Assembly: GCA_002439605.1 (NCBI GenBank)
Contig: DJOI01000066.1
Span: 32,890-57,396 of the forward strand
Source of the DNA: Candidatus Segatella mututuai
Lineage (GTDB): Bacteria > Bacteroidota > Bacteroidia > Bacteroidales > Bacteroidaceae
Reading direction: 5' to 3'
Length of the DNA: 24,507 nucleotides
In this document: piece after piece, positions 16,063 through 23,715 of the stretch
How the letters are laid out: the number at the start of each line of letters is the position of its first letter
How positions within the stretch are numbered: the stretch's first letter is position 1
Position numbers and translations under genes: made by a program
The notes under the pieces: model-generated
Database searches by the model: none
What the model was told of the DNA's origin: nothing
What the model saw: only the letters and a program-made list of their open reading frames with translations

Positions 16063-16719
16063 TTATATGTATTTCATCAAGATATCCCACACAGCTATAA
16101 TATGACAGATACTACCCGCCAACACAAAAAAATGGAAGACTGAATGCATGTACCTGCGCTTGTTGATGCTATAGAACACAGCACCCGTAATATAGCACAC
16201 GCCCTCGGCTATAATCCATATCACCGTGGCAGGCGAGACAGAATCGATAAGAGGCTTGAAGGCAACCAACACGGAGAGCCCCATACCTACGAAGCAGATG
16301 GTTTCCAAGTTGCTGTGATCCTTCAGTCGGCAAAAACTCATCACCGTACCCGCTATGGCACATGCCCAGATAAAACAGAACAGACTCCAGCCCCAATAAC
16401 CCTGCTCGCGCAAAGCAATGAGCGTGATGGGAGAGTAAGAACCAGCTATGTGCCAATAAATAGCAGCATGATCCCACTTACGTAGTCGCTCTTTCCACTT
16501 GCTCCATGCCGAGAGGGCATGATACACCGTAGAGGCGATATAAGACATGAGCATGCCGAACAGATAAAGTATCACGCCTGCCGTAGCCCAACCATTATGG
16601 CTCGAAAAGCAATAATACAGAAAAACAACACCTATGACAACTCCCAAAAGAATGCCACCAGCATGCGACCAGGAATTCCAAAGTTCCTCCTTATGACTGA
16701 AATGTATCTTGAGTTTCAT
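16063..16719 (-). CDS. hemolysin III family (PAQR-like) membrane protein
   Basis: 218 aa from the ATG at 16719. A longer reading to 16794 would run through the promoter repeat and is rejected. It has seven predicted helices. Family hallmarks are the N-terminal EELWNSWSHAGGILLGV, then STVYHAL, then KWDHAAIYWHIAGSYSPITL, and a C-terminal HSVFHFFVLAGSICHII. The conserved Ser/His/Asp residues resemble the metal site of PAQR receptors and ceramidases. Despite the name, most bacterial members have no proven haemolytic role. It is monocistronic with a repeated promoter upstream; no functional partner is nearby. Confidence 0.88.
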   Translation of the reverse strand: MKLKIHFSHKEELWNSWSHAGGILLGVVIGVVFLYYCFSSHNGWATAGVILYLFGMLMSYIASTVYHALSAWSKWKERLRKWDHAAIYWHIAGSYSPITLIALREQGYWGWSLFCFIWACAIAGTVMSFCRLKDHSNLETICFVGMGLSVLVAFKPLIDSVSPATVIWIIAEGVCYITGAVFYSINKRRYMHSVFHFFVLAGSICHIIAVWDILMKYI

Positions 16720-16746
16720 ATTTCTTTTATCACTTTCAAAAATATG

Positions 16747-16845
16747 TTGCCGAATGCAGCTTATCTTATGCAAAGATAATGCAAATGAGCGCAATGAAAG
16801 TTTACTTTCTTATTGCCGAATGCAGCTTATCTTATGCAAAGATAA
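16747..16845 (-). repeat. 33-bp exact direct repeat carrying duplicated promoter boxes
   Basis: The same 33 bp occur at 16747-16779 and 16813-16845 (66-bp period). Each begins TTGCCGAATGCAGC and ends GCAAAGATAA, with an internal dyad TTATCTT/AAGATAA. Each contains the minus-strand -7 box TATCTTTG (at 16771-16778 and 16837-16844), so both could drive the hemolysin III gene. A near-palindrome GAAAGTTTACTTTC (16796-16809) lies between them. Confidence 0.85.
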
Positions 16846-16880
16846 ACCTATTATCCGTAACCAAAGAATATGGTGGCGTT

Positions 16881-16988
16881 AAAAAAAAATAATGAGAACC
16901 TCCGCTCTCGGAAATTCCCATTATGTGTAAATATAAATTGTATAAGTAAAAGATGATATCTGCGTTTCACAACGCATCTTGTTTAAAA
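16881..16988 (-). ncRNA. candidate ~110-nt small RNA or attenuator leader
   Basis: A minus-strand promoter box (16995-17002) predicts a start near 16988. The RNA would contain a hairpin TGCGTT-GTGA-AACGCA near its 5' end. It ends in a 14-bp stem (16891-16904 with 16909-16922) followed by a run of nine U (16889-16881). On the minus strand the stem is complete with three G-U pairs; on the plus strand the same positions are mismatches, so the RNA is made from the minus strand. There is no ORF in it. It is either an independent sRNA or a terminated leader upstream of the hemolysin III promoters. Confidence 0.6.
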
Positions 16989-16994
16989 CCATTG

Positions 16995-17002
16995 CAAAGG
17001 TA
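16995..17002 (-). promoter_or_regulatory. promoter -7 box of the candidate small RNA
   Basis: Minus-strand TACCTTTG, fitting TAnnTTTG, is followed about 100 nt later by a terminator and no ORF. Confidence 0.6.
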
Positions 17003-17254
17003 GTAAAAAATGTTTTGTTTGATGGGGGACTTTTTTATTCTTTAGGGGGTAAAAATTGTTTTTTAGCATAAAATGAACCGTTTTTACCACTATTTTTCTT
17101 TAAAATCCACAACTTTTTAGTGTAAAAGAACACACAAGCATAAAAAACATAGGATACTGCAATTCATTTTCTAAAAGCACCTGAAACTAACAAAATAGTC
17201 ATTTTAGAGTTTCCACACATTTGTAAATTTGAAAAAAAAATCAATCCTATACCT
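17003..17254. other. AT-rich intergenic stretch without a gene
   Basis: No ORF is visible. The only structure seen is an inverted pair GGTAAAAA (17048-17055) and TTTTTACC (17081-17088) near two short G runs. I assign no function. Confidence 0.5.
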
Positions 17255-17294
17255 ATAAGAGTCGAGTATCTTTTACGAGGCACTCGACTCTTAT
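17255..17294 (-). terminator. hairpin terminator after nadA
   Basis: Perfect 13-bp arms ATAAGAGTCGAGT and ACTCGACTCTTAT surround a 14-nt loop, 25 bp beyond the nadA stop. The T-rich part on the minus strand is only moderate. Confidence 0.65.
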
Positions 17295-17319
17295 TATATG
17301 TTGTTTTTATCTAAAAATC

Positions 17320-18312
17320 TTAAGAAAGCGAGAGCATCTTTTCTATAGGCTTGACAGCATCTCGTGCAATCTTGTCGTCAATCTCTACCGTAGGCCAACC
17401 ATACTTAAGGGCATTATAAATCTTCTGCAGCGTGTTCATCTTCATGTATTCGCACTCATTGCAGCTGCACCCTAATCCACCTTCGCTCACCTCGGGTGGC
17501 ACAGGATAGAATGTAACGCCAGGACAGTTGCGCTCCAGCTCGTGAAGAATTCCAGCCTCTGTAGCGATAATATACTCCCTGGTTTCAGGATGCTTCTCGG
17601 CATATTGGAGCATTGTGGCCGTCGACCCCTTTACATCGGCTATGGCCAATACAGGAGCCTTGCACTCCAGATGAGCCATAACGACAGCCTCAGGATGCTC
17701 GTTCTTGAGCTTCACGATAGCCTCGACAGAGAATTTCTCGTGTACGTGGCATCCGCCATTCCAAAGCAACATATTACGACCTGTTACGCTATTGATGTAG
17801 TTTCCCAAGTTATAGTCGGGACCAAAGATGATTTTCTCGTCCTTAGGAAAACTGTCGATTACTTTCTTGGCATTGCCACTCGTCACCACACAATCGGTAA
17901 GTGCCTTGACGGCTGCCGTGGTATTGACATAGCTCACCACCTTATATCCAGGATGCTCGGCTTTATATTTCTGCAAGTCTTCGGCCTTGCAGCTGTCGGC
18001 AAGCGAACAACCAGCGTTCAGGTCTGGACAAAGTACAGTCTTGTCAGGACTCAGCAGTTTGCATGTCTCAGCCATAAAGTGCACACCGCACATCACCATT
18101 ACCTTGGCATCAGTTTCTGCAGCCTTGCGTGCCAATGCCAAAGAGTCGCCCACAAAGTCGGCAATATCCTGAATTTCTCCCACCGTATAATAATGAGCTA
18201 AGATGATGGCATCTTTCTCCTTGCAGAGTCGACGTATCTCCTGCTTCAAGTCCAAGGTTGCATCAACAGGTTCGTCGACAAAACCTTTCTCTATCCATTC
18301 TTTTTTCAACAT
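17320..18312 (-). CDS. nadA: quinolinate synthase A
   Basis: A 330-aa [4Fe-4S] enzyme that condenses iminoaspartate with dihydroxyacetone phosphate to quinolinate in de novo NAD synthesis. ILAHYYTVGEIQDIADFVGD is at about 37-56 and MCGVHFMAETCKLLSPDKTV at 74-93. The cluster cysteines are Cys102 (PDLNAGCSLADSC), Cys217 (HLECKAP) and Cys287 in the C-x-C-x-x-C group CSCNECEYM. The central block GPDYNLGNYI and GGCHVHEKF and the GSTATML loop are intact. It stands alone; nadB and nadC are not in the window. Its promoter is about 210 bp upstream, inside the DnaA-box region, so its leader overlaps the proposed origin. Confidence 0.96.
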   Translation of the reverse strand: MLKKEWIEKGFVDEPVDATLDLKQEIRRLCKEKDAIILAHYYTVGEIQDIADFVGDSLALARKAAETDAKVMVMCGVHFMAETCKLLSPDKTVLCPDLNAGCSLADSCKAEDLQKYKAEHPGYKVVSYVNTTAAVKALTDCVVTSGNAKKVIDSFPKDEKIIFGPDYNLGNYINSVTGRNMLLWNGGCHVHEKFSVEAIVKLKNEHPEAVVMAHLECKAPVLAIADVKGSTATMLQYAEKHPETREYIIATEAGILHELERNCPGVTFYPVPPEVSEGGLGCSCNECEYMKMNTLQKIYNALKYGWPTVEIDDKIARDAVKPIEKMLSLS

Positions 18313-18375
18313 AACATTATTATTTTATTTCTCTATTCTTATTTTTTAAAAAAGGATATAGGAATGATGATATGA

Positions 18376-18705
18376 CGTGGATAAGTGGATAAATATTTGG
18401 ATGATTTCTTGTTAGTTTCATTATGCACATCATGACTGTGGGTTATCATTGTACCTGTTGCATTTCTTTTTCTTGGTTCTTAATGCTTTAGGCGTTTTAT
18501 CCACATTTTCCTATTTTGGTGCAAAGTTAATAAGTTTATATCTTTTTTTGTTCTAAAATTCCTAAAAACTTCATTAAAACTTAATAATAACTATGTGGAT
18601 ATCCTCATTCCGAGGGGGTGGAATCGGGGTTGGTGGATATCTTGGAAGTTATGAATAAGTTATAGAATGTGTTTTCCATATATTTTTCCACAGGTTTGTG
18701 GATAA
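18376..18705. other. candidate chromosomal replication origin (oriC)
   Basis: Exact fits to TTWTNCACA on either strand occur at 18421-18429 (TTATGCACA), 18497-18505 (TTATCCACA), 18684-18692 (TTTTCCACA) and 18697-18705 (TGTGGATAA, reverse). One-mismatch boxes are at 18376-18384, 18384-18392 and 18594-18602. Between them, 18533-18593 is nearly all A/T, like a DNA-unwinding element. Genes to the left run minus, and those beyond 20.9 kb run plus. By hand count, plus-strand 17341-17700 has about 78 G and 103 C, while 18961-19320 has about 91 G and 89 C, although both lie in minus-strand genes. dnaA is not in the window. Assignment is inference. Confidence 0.5.
18532..18539 (-). promoter_or_regulatory. 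nadA promoter -7 box
   Basis: Minus-strand TAACTTTG matches TAnnTTTG. The predicted start is near 18525, giving a long leader of about 210 nt that includes several DnaA-box-like sequences. Confidence 0.6.
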
Positions 18706-18798
18706 AAATGTAGGTGTGTTTGTCTTCGTATACAGAAAAGTTTTTATGGCGAGGAAATATTATGTTCTCGTAAGAGCCGTATGGTGATATGTGATTCG

Positions 18799-18844
18799 TA
18801 AAAAAATCCCAACTGCAAGACTCGTGTGTTCTTTGCAGTTGGGA
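18799..18844 (-). terminator. intrinsic terminator of the GT9-DUF4254 operon
   Basis: Perfect 12-bp arms TCCCAACTGCAA (18807-18818) and TTGCAGTTGGGA (18833-18844) are followed on the minus strand by a T run (18806-18800). It lies 56 bp past the glycosyltransferase stop. Confidence 0.85.
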
Positions 18845-18899
18845 ATAACGTCATTTTTTTGTCTTTTCTATATTTTCTGTTTTGTTCAACAAATAATTT

Positions 18900-19979
18900 C
18901 TATTTGTTGATGACTCCTACGATATGCTTTATCACATCTTCTGGATTGATTTGGTTCATGCAAGCAAGGTCTCCACGCATGCAGGGCTTGTTGCCATAGA
19001 TGCTGCAAGGACGGCAAGGCAAGTCTGTTTGTACTACGTTGGCAGGGTTTTGATTCCATCCCATAAAGCCTGCATAGGGATGGGTTGCGCCCCATATACT
19101 TACCACGGGCGTGTCGACAAGCGATGCCAGATGCATATTGGCGCTGTCCATGCTGACCATCACTTGTAGATGACTCATGAGGATTAGTTCTTGTTGCAGA
19201 CCCTTGAGCTGAGCCGATGCATTACATACTTCGGGCCATGTCTCTGTCCATCGGTTCATTACTTCTGTTTCCTTCTCTCCACCTCCGAAAAGAAAGATTC
19301 TGCATTGTGGATAAGTGTGGATAATTTCTTGTATAACTTTTTCCATCAAAGGCAATGGATATATCTTTCCCTCGTGTGCAGCAAAGGGAGCCAAGCCTAT
19401 CCATGGATTTCCGCAACTGTGGATATCTTTGTTTACTTCTGTGTTGTCCTTGCTCCACATAGTTTTTGGAAGCAGGTTGAGGTTGCCTCTCTGGGAGCCA
19501 AAGATAGAAGTAAAATTCAATTTTACAGGATACCCCAATTTGGCAAGTACTTCGGCGTAGTTTTCAAACGATGTGGGTTGCTGTACTAACTTTTTGTCAT
19601 TTTGCGTTGTGAGTTGATGTTTGCCCTTGCGATGCTTGTCGATGTGCGCCACATTGAAATTGTCCAAGTTAAACCTCATACGCAGATAACTGGAGCGCAG
19701 TACGCTGTGCAGGTCGGCTATGGCTGTGAAATTCTTTGCCAACAGGCGGCGGTATAGGGCGTTGAGCCCTTTGATGCCATGATATTCCTTCTTGATGTCG
19801 GCTTCCATGAAACCTACGTTTGGAGCTAAATTTTCGAAGAATGGACGGGCAAACGGACGGCTGAGCACAGTTATTCTGATGGCAGGATACTGGGTGGCAA
19901 GCGAATAAACCACAGGCACAGTCATGGCAACGTCTCCCATGGCCGAAAATCGAATGATGAGAATATGCTCAGTCTTCAT
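18900..19979 (-). CDS. glycosyltransferase family 9 (heptosyltransferase-like)
   Basis: A 359-aa GT-B enzyme resembling ADP-heptose:LPS heptosyltransferases. The N-terminal domain opens HILIIRFSAMGDVAMTVPV, the usual acceptor-side loop. The C-terminal nucleotide-sugar domain has NPWIGLAPFAAHEGKIYP, then FLFGGGEKE, and the signature MVSMDSANMHLASLVDTPVV followed by SIWGATHP. A Cys-rich patch near the end (LPCRPCSIYGNKPCMRGDLAC, Cys positions about 314-338) is a Bacteroidetes feature of this subgroup. It likely adds a sugar to the LPS core on the cytoplasmic face. It follows the DUF4254 gene by 103 bp. The coding sequence also contains two exact TGTGGATAA boxes (19306-19314, 19316-19324). Confidence 0.88.
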   Translation of the reverse strand: MKTEHILIIRFSAMGDVAMTVPVVYSLATQYPAIRITVLSRPFARPFFENLAPNVGFMEADIKKEYHGIKGLNALYRRLLAKNFTAIADLHSVLRSSYLRMRFNLDNFNVAHIDKHRKGKHQLTTQNDKKLVQQPTSFENYAEVLAKLGYPVKLNFTSIFGSQRGNLNLLPKTMWSKDNTEVNKDIHSCGNPWIGLAPFAAHEGKIYPLPLMEKVIQEIIHTYPQCRIFLFGGGEKETEVMNRWTETWPEVCNASAQLKGLQQELILMSHLQVMVSMDSANMHLASLVDTPVVSIWGATHPYAGFMGWNQNPANVVQTDLPCRPCSIYGNKPCMRGDLACMNQINPEDVIKHIVGVINK

Positions 19980-20082
19980 TTAGTTTATGTTTCTTAGTAA
20001 TGTATTGTTTGTATAAAGGGAAGACATTTCTTATGGTTTTCATATTTTCGATTGTGCTGTATATATAAAATAGGTGAAAACC

Positions 20083-20691
20083 CTATTGTTTCTTGTTGTA
20101 GAGTACAGGATTGGTGGAAGGATCGTTGTACATCTTCATCTGCCTGTACACCTTCATATACTTTTTCCCAGCCTCGATGTCTTCCAGCAACTGGTCGATG
20201 GCGGTAGAGAGGTCTACCTGCTGTTCGAGCAGCACGTCGAGCTTGGCTTGGCATCTTGCCTTGTGCTCTGCTGTTGCTTCTGTGCGATCTACTTGCTCGC
20301 GCATGTGATAAATCTTCAGGGCGAGAATGCTCAGACGGTCGACAGCCCATGCTGGACTCTCTGTATTGATGCGTGCATCGGACTGTACTTTCACATTGTC
20401 GTATAGTTCACGGAAGTATGAATCTATCTGCTCGACGAGGTCTGTACGGTCCTGGTTACTCTTGTCGATGCGTCGCTTCAGCAGCAAAGCCTCTGCAGGG
20501 TCAATCTGTGGGTCGCGGATGATGTCCTCTAAATGCCACTGTACTGTATCAATCCAGCACTTCAGGTATAAACGGTTCTCGATGGAACCATCTTTATAAG
20601 GATTGTGAATAGGAGTGTCAATATTATCCTTGATGTGATAGTCTGCGATGGCCTGATTGAAAATTTTGTTTGCTTTTTCAGTAAATGTCAT
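20083..20691 (-). CDS. DUF4254 family protein
   Basis: 202 aa from the ATG at 20691; an in-frame ATG at 20724 would lie in the promoter. It is an almost all-helical soluble protein without signal or membrane segments. It has conserved-looking stretches HLEDIIRDPQIDPAEALLLK, SNQDRTDLVEQIDSYFRELY and AWAVDRLSILALKIYHMREQ. DUF4254 genes are typically found next to GT9 glycosyltransferases in Bacteroidetes, as here, which suggests a shared role in LPS or lipid-A-linked glycan assembly; the activity is unknown. It would be transcribed first, from the promoter at 20722-20729. Confidence 0.85.
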   Translation of the reverse strand: MTFTEKANKIFNQAIADYHIKDNIDTPIHNPYKDGSIENRLYLKCWIDTVQWHLEDIIRDPQIDPAEALLLKRRIDKSNQDRTDLVEQIDSYFRELYDNVKVQSDARINTESPAWAVDRLSILALKIYHMREQVDRTEATAEHKARCQAKLDVLLEQQVDLSTAIDQLLEDIEAGKKYMKVYRQMKMYNDPSTNPVLYNKKQ

Positions 20692-20721
20692 GATGTTAAA
20701 AGATTTATTAATAATGATGTA

Positions 20722-20729
20722 CAAAAGTA
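20722..20729 (-). promoter_or_regulatory. promoter -7 box of the DUF4254-GT9 operon
   Basis: Minus-strand TACTTTTG fits TAnnTTTG. The start near 20715 gives a leader of about 24 nt and supports the ATG at 20691. Confidence 0.65.
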
Positions 20730-20832
20730 ATTAAAATATTGGATATTACCAACAAAAAAGACAAAAAAGCATAAAAAAACTGCACAGATTATAGGTATTT
20801 GTGCATGAATTAGTACTTTTTTCTATAAAATG

Positions 20833-20864
20833 TTTGCTTATTTGAAAAAAAAAGTGTTCCTTTG
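20833..20864 (+). promoter_or_regulatory. acpP-fabF-rnc promoter
   Basis: A -33-like TTTG (20833-20836) is followed after 20 bp by TTCCTTTG (20857-20864), one mismatch from TAnnTTTG. Spacing fits the Bacteroidetes primary sigma consensus. The start near 20871 gives a leader of about 46 nt. Confidence 0.6.
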
Positions 20865-20916
20865 CACCGATTTTTTAATTAGAAATTTATTTATAAACAT
20901 TTTAAAAGTTACAATT

Positions 20917-21153
20917 ATGTCAGAAATTGAAAGCAAAGTAAAAGCTATTATCGTAGACAAACTCGGTGTTGATGAGTCAGAGGTTAAGCCAGAGGCAAGT
21001 TTCACAAACGACCTTGGCGCAGACTCTTTGGATACTGTAGAGTTGATCATGGAATTCGAGAAGGAGTTCAACATTTCTATTCCAGACGATAAGGCAGAGA
21101 AGATTGCAACTGTTGGTGATGCTATCGCTTATATCGAGGAGAATAGCAAGTAA
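20917..21153 (+). CDS. acpP: acyl carrier protein
   Basis: A 78-aa acidic ACP. The ATG at 20917 is chosen over an in-frame ATG at 20830, which precedes the promoter. The phosphopantetheine site LGADSLDTVELIMEFE contains Ser37. The helices and length are those of type II fatty-acid-synthase ACP, which carries growing acyl chains. fabF follows after 22 bp, the classical acpP-fabF pairing. Confidence 0.97.
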   Translation: MSEIESKVKAIIVDKLGVDESEVKPEASFTNDLGADSLDTVELIMEFEKEFNISIPDDKAEKIATVGDAIAYIEENSK

Positions 21154-21175
21154 TTAGCAACTTTAGTTATTATAA

Positions 21176-22438
21176 ATGGAATTAAAAAGAGTTGTAGTAA
21201 CAGGTCTTGGTGCCGTGACTCCTGTAGGCAATACTCCTGAGGAAACTTGGGAGGCTCTCCTCGCAGGTAAGAGCGGTGCAGCTCCTATTACTCATTTCGA
21301 TACAACTAATTTCAAGACCAAGTTCGCTTGCGAGGTAAAGAACTTGAACATCAATGAGTGGATTGATCGCAAGGAAGCTCGCAAACTCGACCGTTACACA
21401 CAGTTGGCTATGATTGCCGCCATGCAGGGTGTAAAGGATGCTAACATTGATCTTGAGACAGAAGACTTGAACAATGTTGGTGTTGTTTTCGGTGTAGGTA
21501 TCGGTGGTATCAAGACTTTTGAGGATGAGGTGGGATATTATGCTACTCATAAGGAGAATGGTCCTAAGTTTAATCCATTCTTCATTCCAAAGATGATTGC
21601 TGATATTGCTTCAGGCCAGATTTCCATCCATTTCGGATTCCACGGACCTAACTACACTACTACATCTGCATGTGCCTCTTCAAGCAACGCTTTGGCTGAT
21701 GCCTTCAATCTGATTCGTTTGGGCAAGGCCAACATCATCGTGAGCGGTGGTGCCGAGGCAGCTATCTGCGAATGTGGTGTAGGCGGATTCAACGCTATGC
21801 ATGCTTTGTCTACTCGTAATGATGACCCAGAGCATGCCTCACGTCCATTCAGCGCAAGTCGCGACGGATTTATCATGGGCGAAGGTGCTGGCTGCTTGAT
21901 TCTTGAGGAACTGGAGCATGCCAAGGCTCGTGGCGCGAAGATTTATGCAGAAATGGTAGGAGAGGGCGAGAGTGCCGATGCTTACCATATCACAGCTTCT
22001 CATCCTGAAGGTCTCGGTGCAAAACTCGTTATGGAGCGCGCCCTTGAGGATGCAAATTTGAAACCAGAGGATATTGACTATATCAATGTTCATGGTACAT
22101 CTACCCATGTGGGTGATATTTCGGAAGCTAAGGCTATCAAAAATGTCTTCGGCGAGTCTGCTTATAAGCTTAACATCAGTTCTACCAAGTCTATGACCGG
22201 TCACTTGTTAGGTGCCGCTGGTGCTGTGGAGGCCATGGTATGTGTACTCAGTGTAAAGAACGACATCGTACCTCCTACCATCAACCATGCGGAAGATGAT
22301 AAGGACGAGGAGCTCGATTATAACTTGAATTTCACCTTCAACAAAGCGCAGAAGCGTGAGGTTCGTGCGGCATTGAGCAACACCTTCGGTTTCGGTGGTC
22401 ACAACTGCTGTGTAGTATTCAAGAAATATGCTGAATAA
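21176..22438 (+). CDS. fabF: beta-ketoacyl-ACP synthase II
   Basis: A 420-aa condensing enzyme that elongates acyl-ACP with malonyl-ACP in fatty acid synthesis. The thiolase-fold triad is complete: Cys166 in TTTSACASSSNALADA, His306 in NVHGTSTHVGD and His343 in KSMTGHLLGAAGAVEA, with Lys338. The N-terminal VVVTGLGAVTPVG and C-terminal NTFGFGGHNCCVVF are standard. Loop residues STHVGD replace the commoner STPLGD, a small variation. The stop codon overlaps the rnc start by 11 bp. Confidence 0.97.
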   Translation: MELKRVVVTGLGAVTPVGNTPEETWEALLAGKSGAAPITHFDTTNFKTKFACEVKNLNINEWIDRKEARKLDRYTQLAMIAAMQGVKDANIDLETEDLNNVGVVFGVGIGGIKTFEDEVGYYATHKENGPKFNPFFIPKMIADIASGQISIHFGFHGPNYTTTSACASSSNALADAFNLIRLGKANIIVSGGAEAAICECGVGGFNAMHALSTRNDDPEHASRPFSASRDGFIMGEGAGCLILEELEHAKARGAKIYAEMVGEGESADAYHITASHPEGLGAKLVMERALEDANLKPEDIDYINVHGTSTHVGDISEAKAIKNVFGESAYKLNISSTKSMTGHLLGAAGAVEAMVCVLSVKNDIVPPTINHAEDDKDEELDYNLNFTFNKAQKREVRAALSNTFGFGGHNCCVVFKKYAE

Positions 22439-23504
22439 TTTTATAGATAGAATAAAGCTCTCTTTCCGAAAGGACAAAGAGCTTTATTTTTCTTTGTTTC
22501 ATATTTTAGGTTTCTATCCACACGAAATTAGCTATTACAAGATGGCATTGATGCACAAGAGCATCATGCACCGCAACGCAAAGGGAAAACCCATCAACAA
22601 TGAGCGGCTGGAGTTTCTCGGTGATGCCGTGCTTGATGCTGTAGTGGGAGACATCGTGTACAAGCATTTTCCCGGCAAGCGTGAGGGATTTCTCACTAAT
22701 ACCCGAAGCAAGCTGGTACAACGCGATACGCTCAACAAACTGGCACAGGAAATGGGCGTCAATCAACTCATTCTGTCAAGTGGGCACAGCTATTCGCACA
22801 ATAGCTATATGGGAGGAAACGCCTTTGAGGCACTTGTTGGCGCAGTCTATTTGGACAGAGGTTATAATGTCTGCATGGAATTTATGCAGAAACGTATCCT
22901 CTCGCAGATGATCAACATCGACAAGGTGGCTTACAAGGAGGTAAACTTCAAGAGCAAACTGATAGAGTGGAGTCAGAAGAATCGTGTAAAACTCGATTTT
23001 GTACAGGTGGAACAGGAAAAAGACAAGAATGGAAGTCCTGTATTTACCTATAAAGTGGTCATAGAAGGTATAGAGGGCGGCACAGGCAAGGGCTATTCCA
23101 AGAAAGAGAGTCAGCAGATTGCCTCTAAGCTTACTTTGGAACAGCTTCGCAAGAAACCACAGTACATAGACGCCGTCTTTGCTGCCAAGTCAAACCGCAC
23201 CAAGATGGAGGAAGAGCCTGTGCTGAGTGTGCCTGCTACTGAGGTAAAAAACGACTTCATCATCTCGCAGAACCCAGAGCCACAGGTGGAAGAGAAACAT
23301 GTCAATGTTTTCAAGGAGGAGGTTTTCTCTGAAAGGGATTCTTCGGTAACTGTTCAGATGCCCGAGGAAAAGGTGAAAATAGAGGAAAACAACAACCAGG
23401 AAAACGACGAGTTTGACTTGAGCGACATTAGTTCCAAGCCAAAGGAAATGTCGAAAGAAGACATCATTGCTGCCGCTGAAGCTGCGGCATTTGGCGAGGA
23501 ATAA
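22428..23504 (+). CDS. rnc: ribonuclease III with long C-terminal tail
   Basis: A 358-aa endonuclease for double-stranded RNA, with roles in rRNA processing and RNA turnover. The RNase III signature NERLEFLGDAVLD is at 58-70 (Glu62, Asp66). The second metal motif GGNAFEALVGAVYLD is at 129-143, with Glu134 but Asn131 where E. coli has Asp114. A dsRNA-binding domain occupies about 172-242 (FKSKLIEWSQKNRVKLDFVQ to KKESQQIASKLTLEQL). Residues about 255-358 form an acidic, Pro/Glu/Ser-rich extension absent from the 226-aa E. coli enzyme. The ATG overlaps the end of fabF. The N-terminal DKELYFSLFHILGFYPHEIS is typical of Bacteroidetes rnc, supporting this start. A terminator-like hairpin lies within codons 9-20. 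Confidence 0.95.
   Translation: MLNNFIDRIKLSFRKDKELYFSLFHILGFYPHEISYYKMALMHKSIMHRNAKGKPINNERLEFLGDAVLDAVVGDIVYKHFPGKREGFLTNTRSKLVQRDTLNKLAQEMGVNQLILSSGHSYSHNSYMGGNAFEALVGAVYLDRGYNVCMEFMQKRILSQMINIDKVAYKEVNFKSKLIEWSQKNRVKLDFVQVEQEKDKNGSPVFTYKVVIEGIEGGTGKGYSKKESQQIASKLTLEQLRKKPQYIDAVFAAKSNRTKMEEEPVLSVPATEVKNDFIISQNPEPQVEEKHVNVFKEEVFSERDSSVTVQMPEEKVKIEENNNQENDEFDLSDISSKPKEMSKEDIIAAAEAAAFGEE
22454..22490 (+). terminator. terminator-like hairpin inside the 5' coding region of rnc
   Basis: Arms AAAGCTCTCTTTCC (22454-22467) and GGACAAAGAGCTTT (22472-22485) pair at 12 of 14 positions around a GAAA tetraloop and are followed by ATTTTTC. It has all elements of an intrinsic terminator 16 bp after the fabF stop, yet lies in the rnc reading frame. 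It may be a partial terminator, attenuator or RNase III autoregulation site. Confidence 0.6.
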
Positions 23505-23515
23505 GATTTTATAAT

Positions 23516-23566
23516 AAAGGCAAATTTTAGAAAGAGAGTTTGATATCTTCTAAATTTGCCTTTTTT
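23516..23566 (+). terminator. intrinsic terminator after rnc
   Basis: AAAGGCAAATTTTAGAA (23516-23532) pairs with TTCTAAATTTGCC (23548-23560) and is followed by T6. It ends the acpP-fabF-rnc transcript. Confidence 0.88.
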
Positions 23567-23715
23567 GGTTTTCATATATGACCTTTTTAATATACATCAA
23601 TATTTCTCGAAATAATATTATTGAATTTTAGAAAATAATGTAGTTTTTTATATTATTTAATAGATATTTATAGTAAATATTAATATTTTTTACATAATTT
23701 ATCAAAAATAATCAC

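Noticed and set aside
18900..19095. Second minus-strand ORF within the GT9 3' end
   Set aside because: Out-of-frame shadow of the GT9 gene, whose C-terminal motifs are intact.
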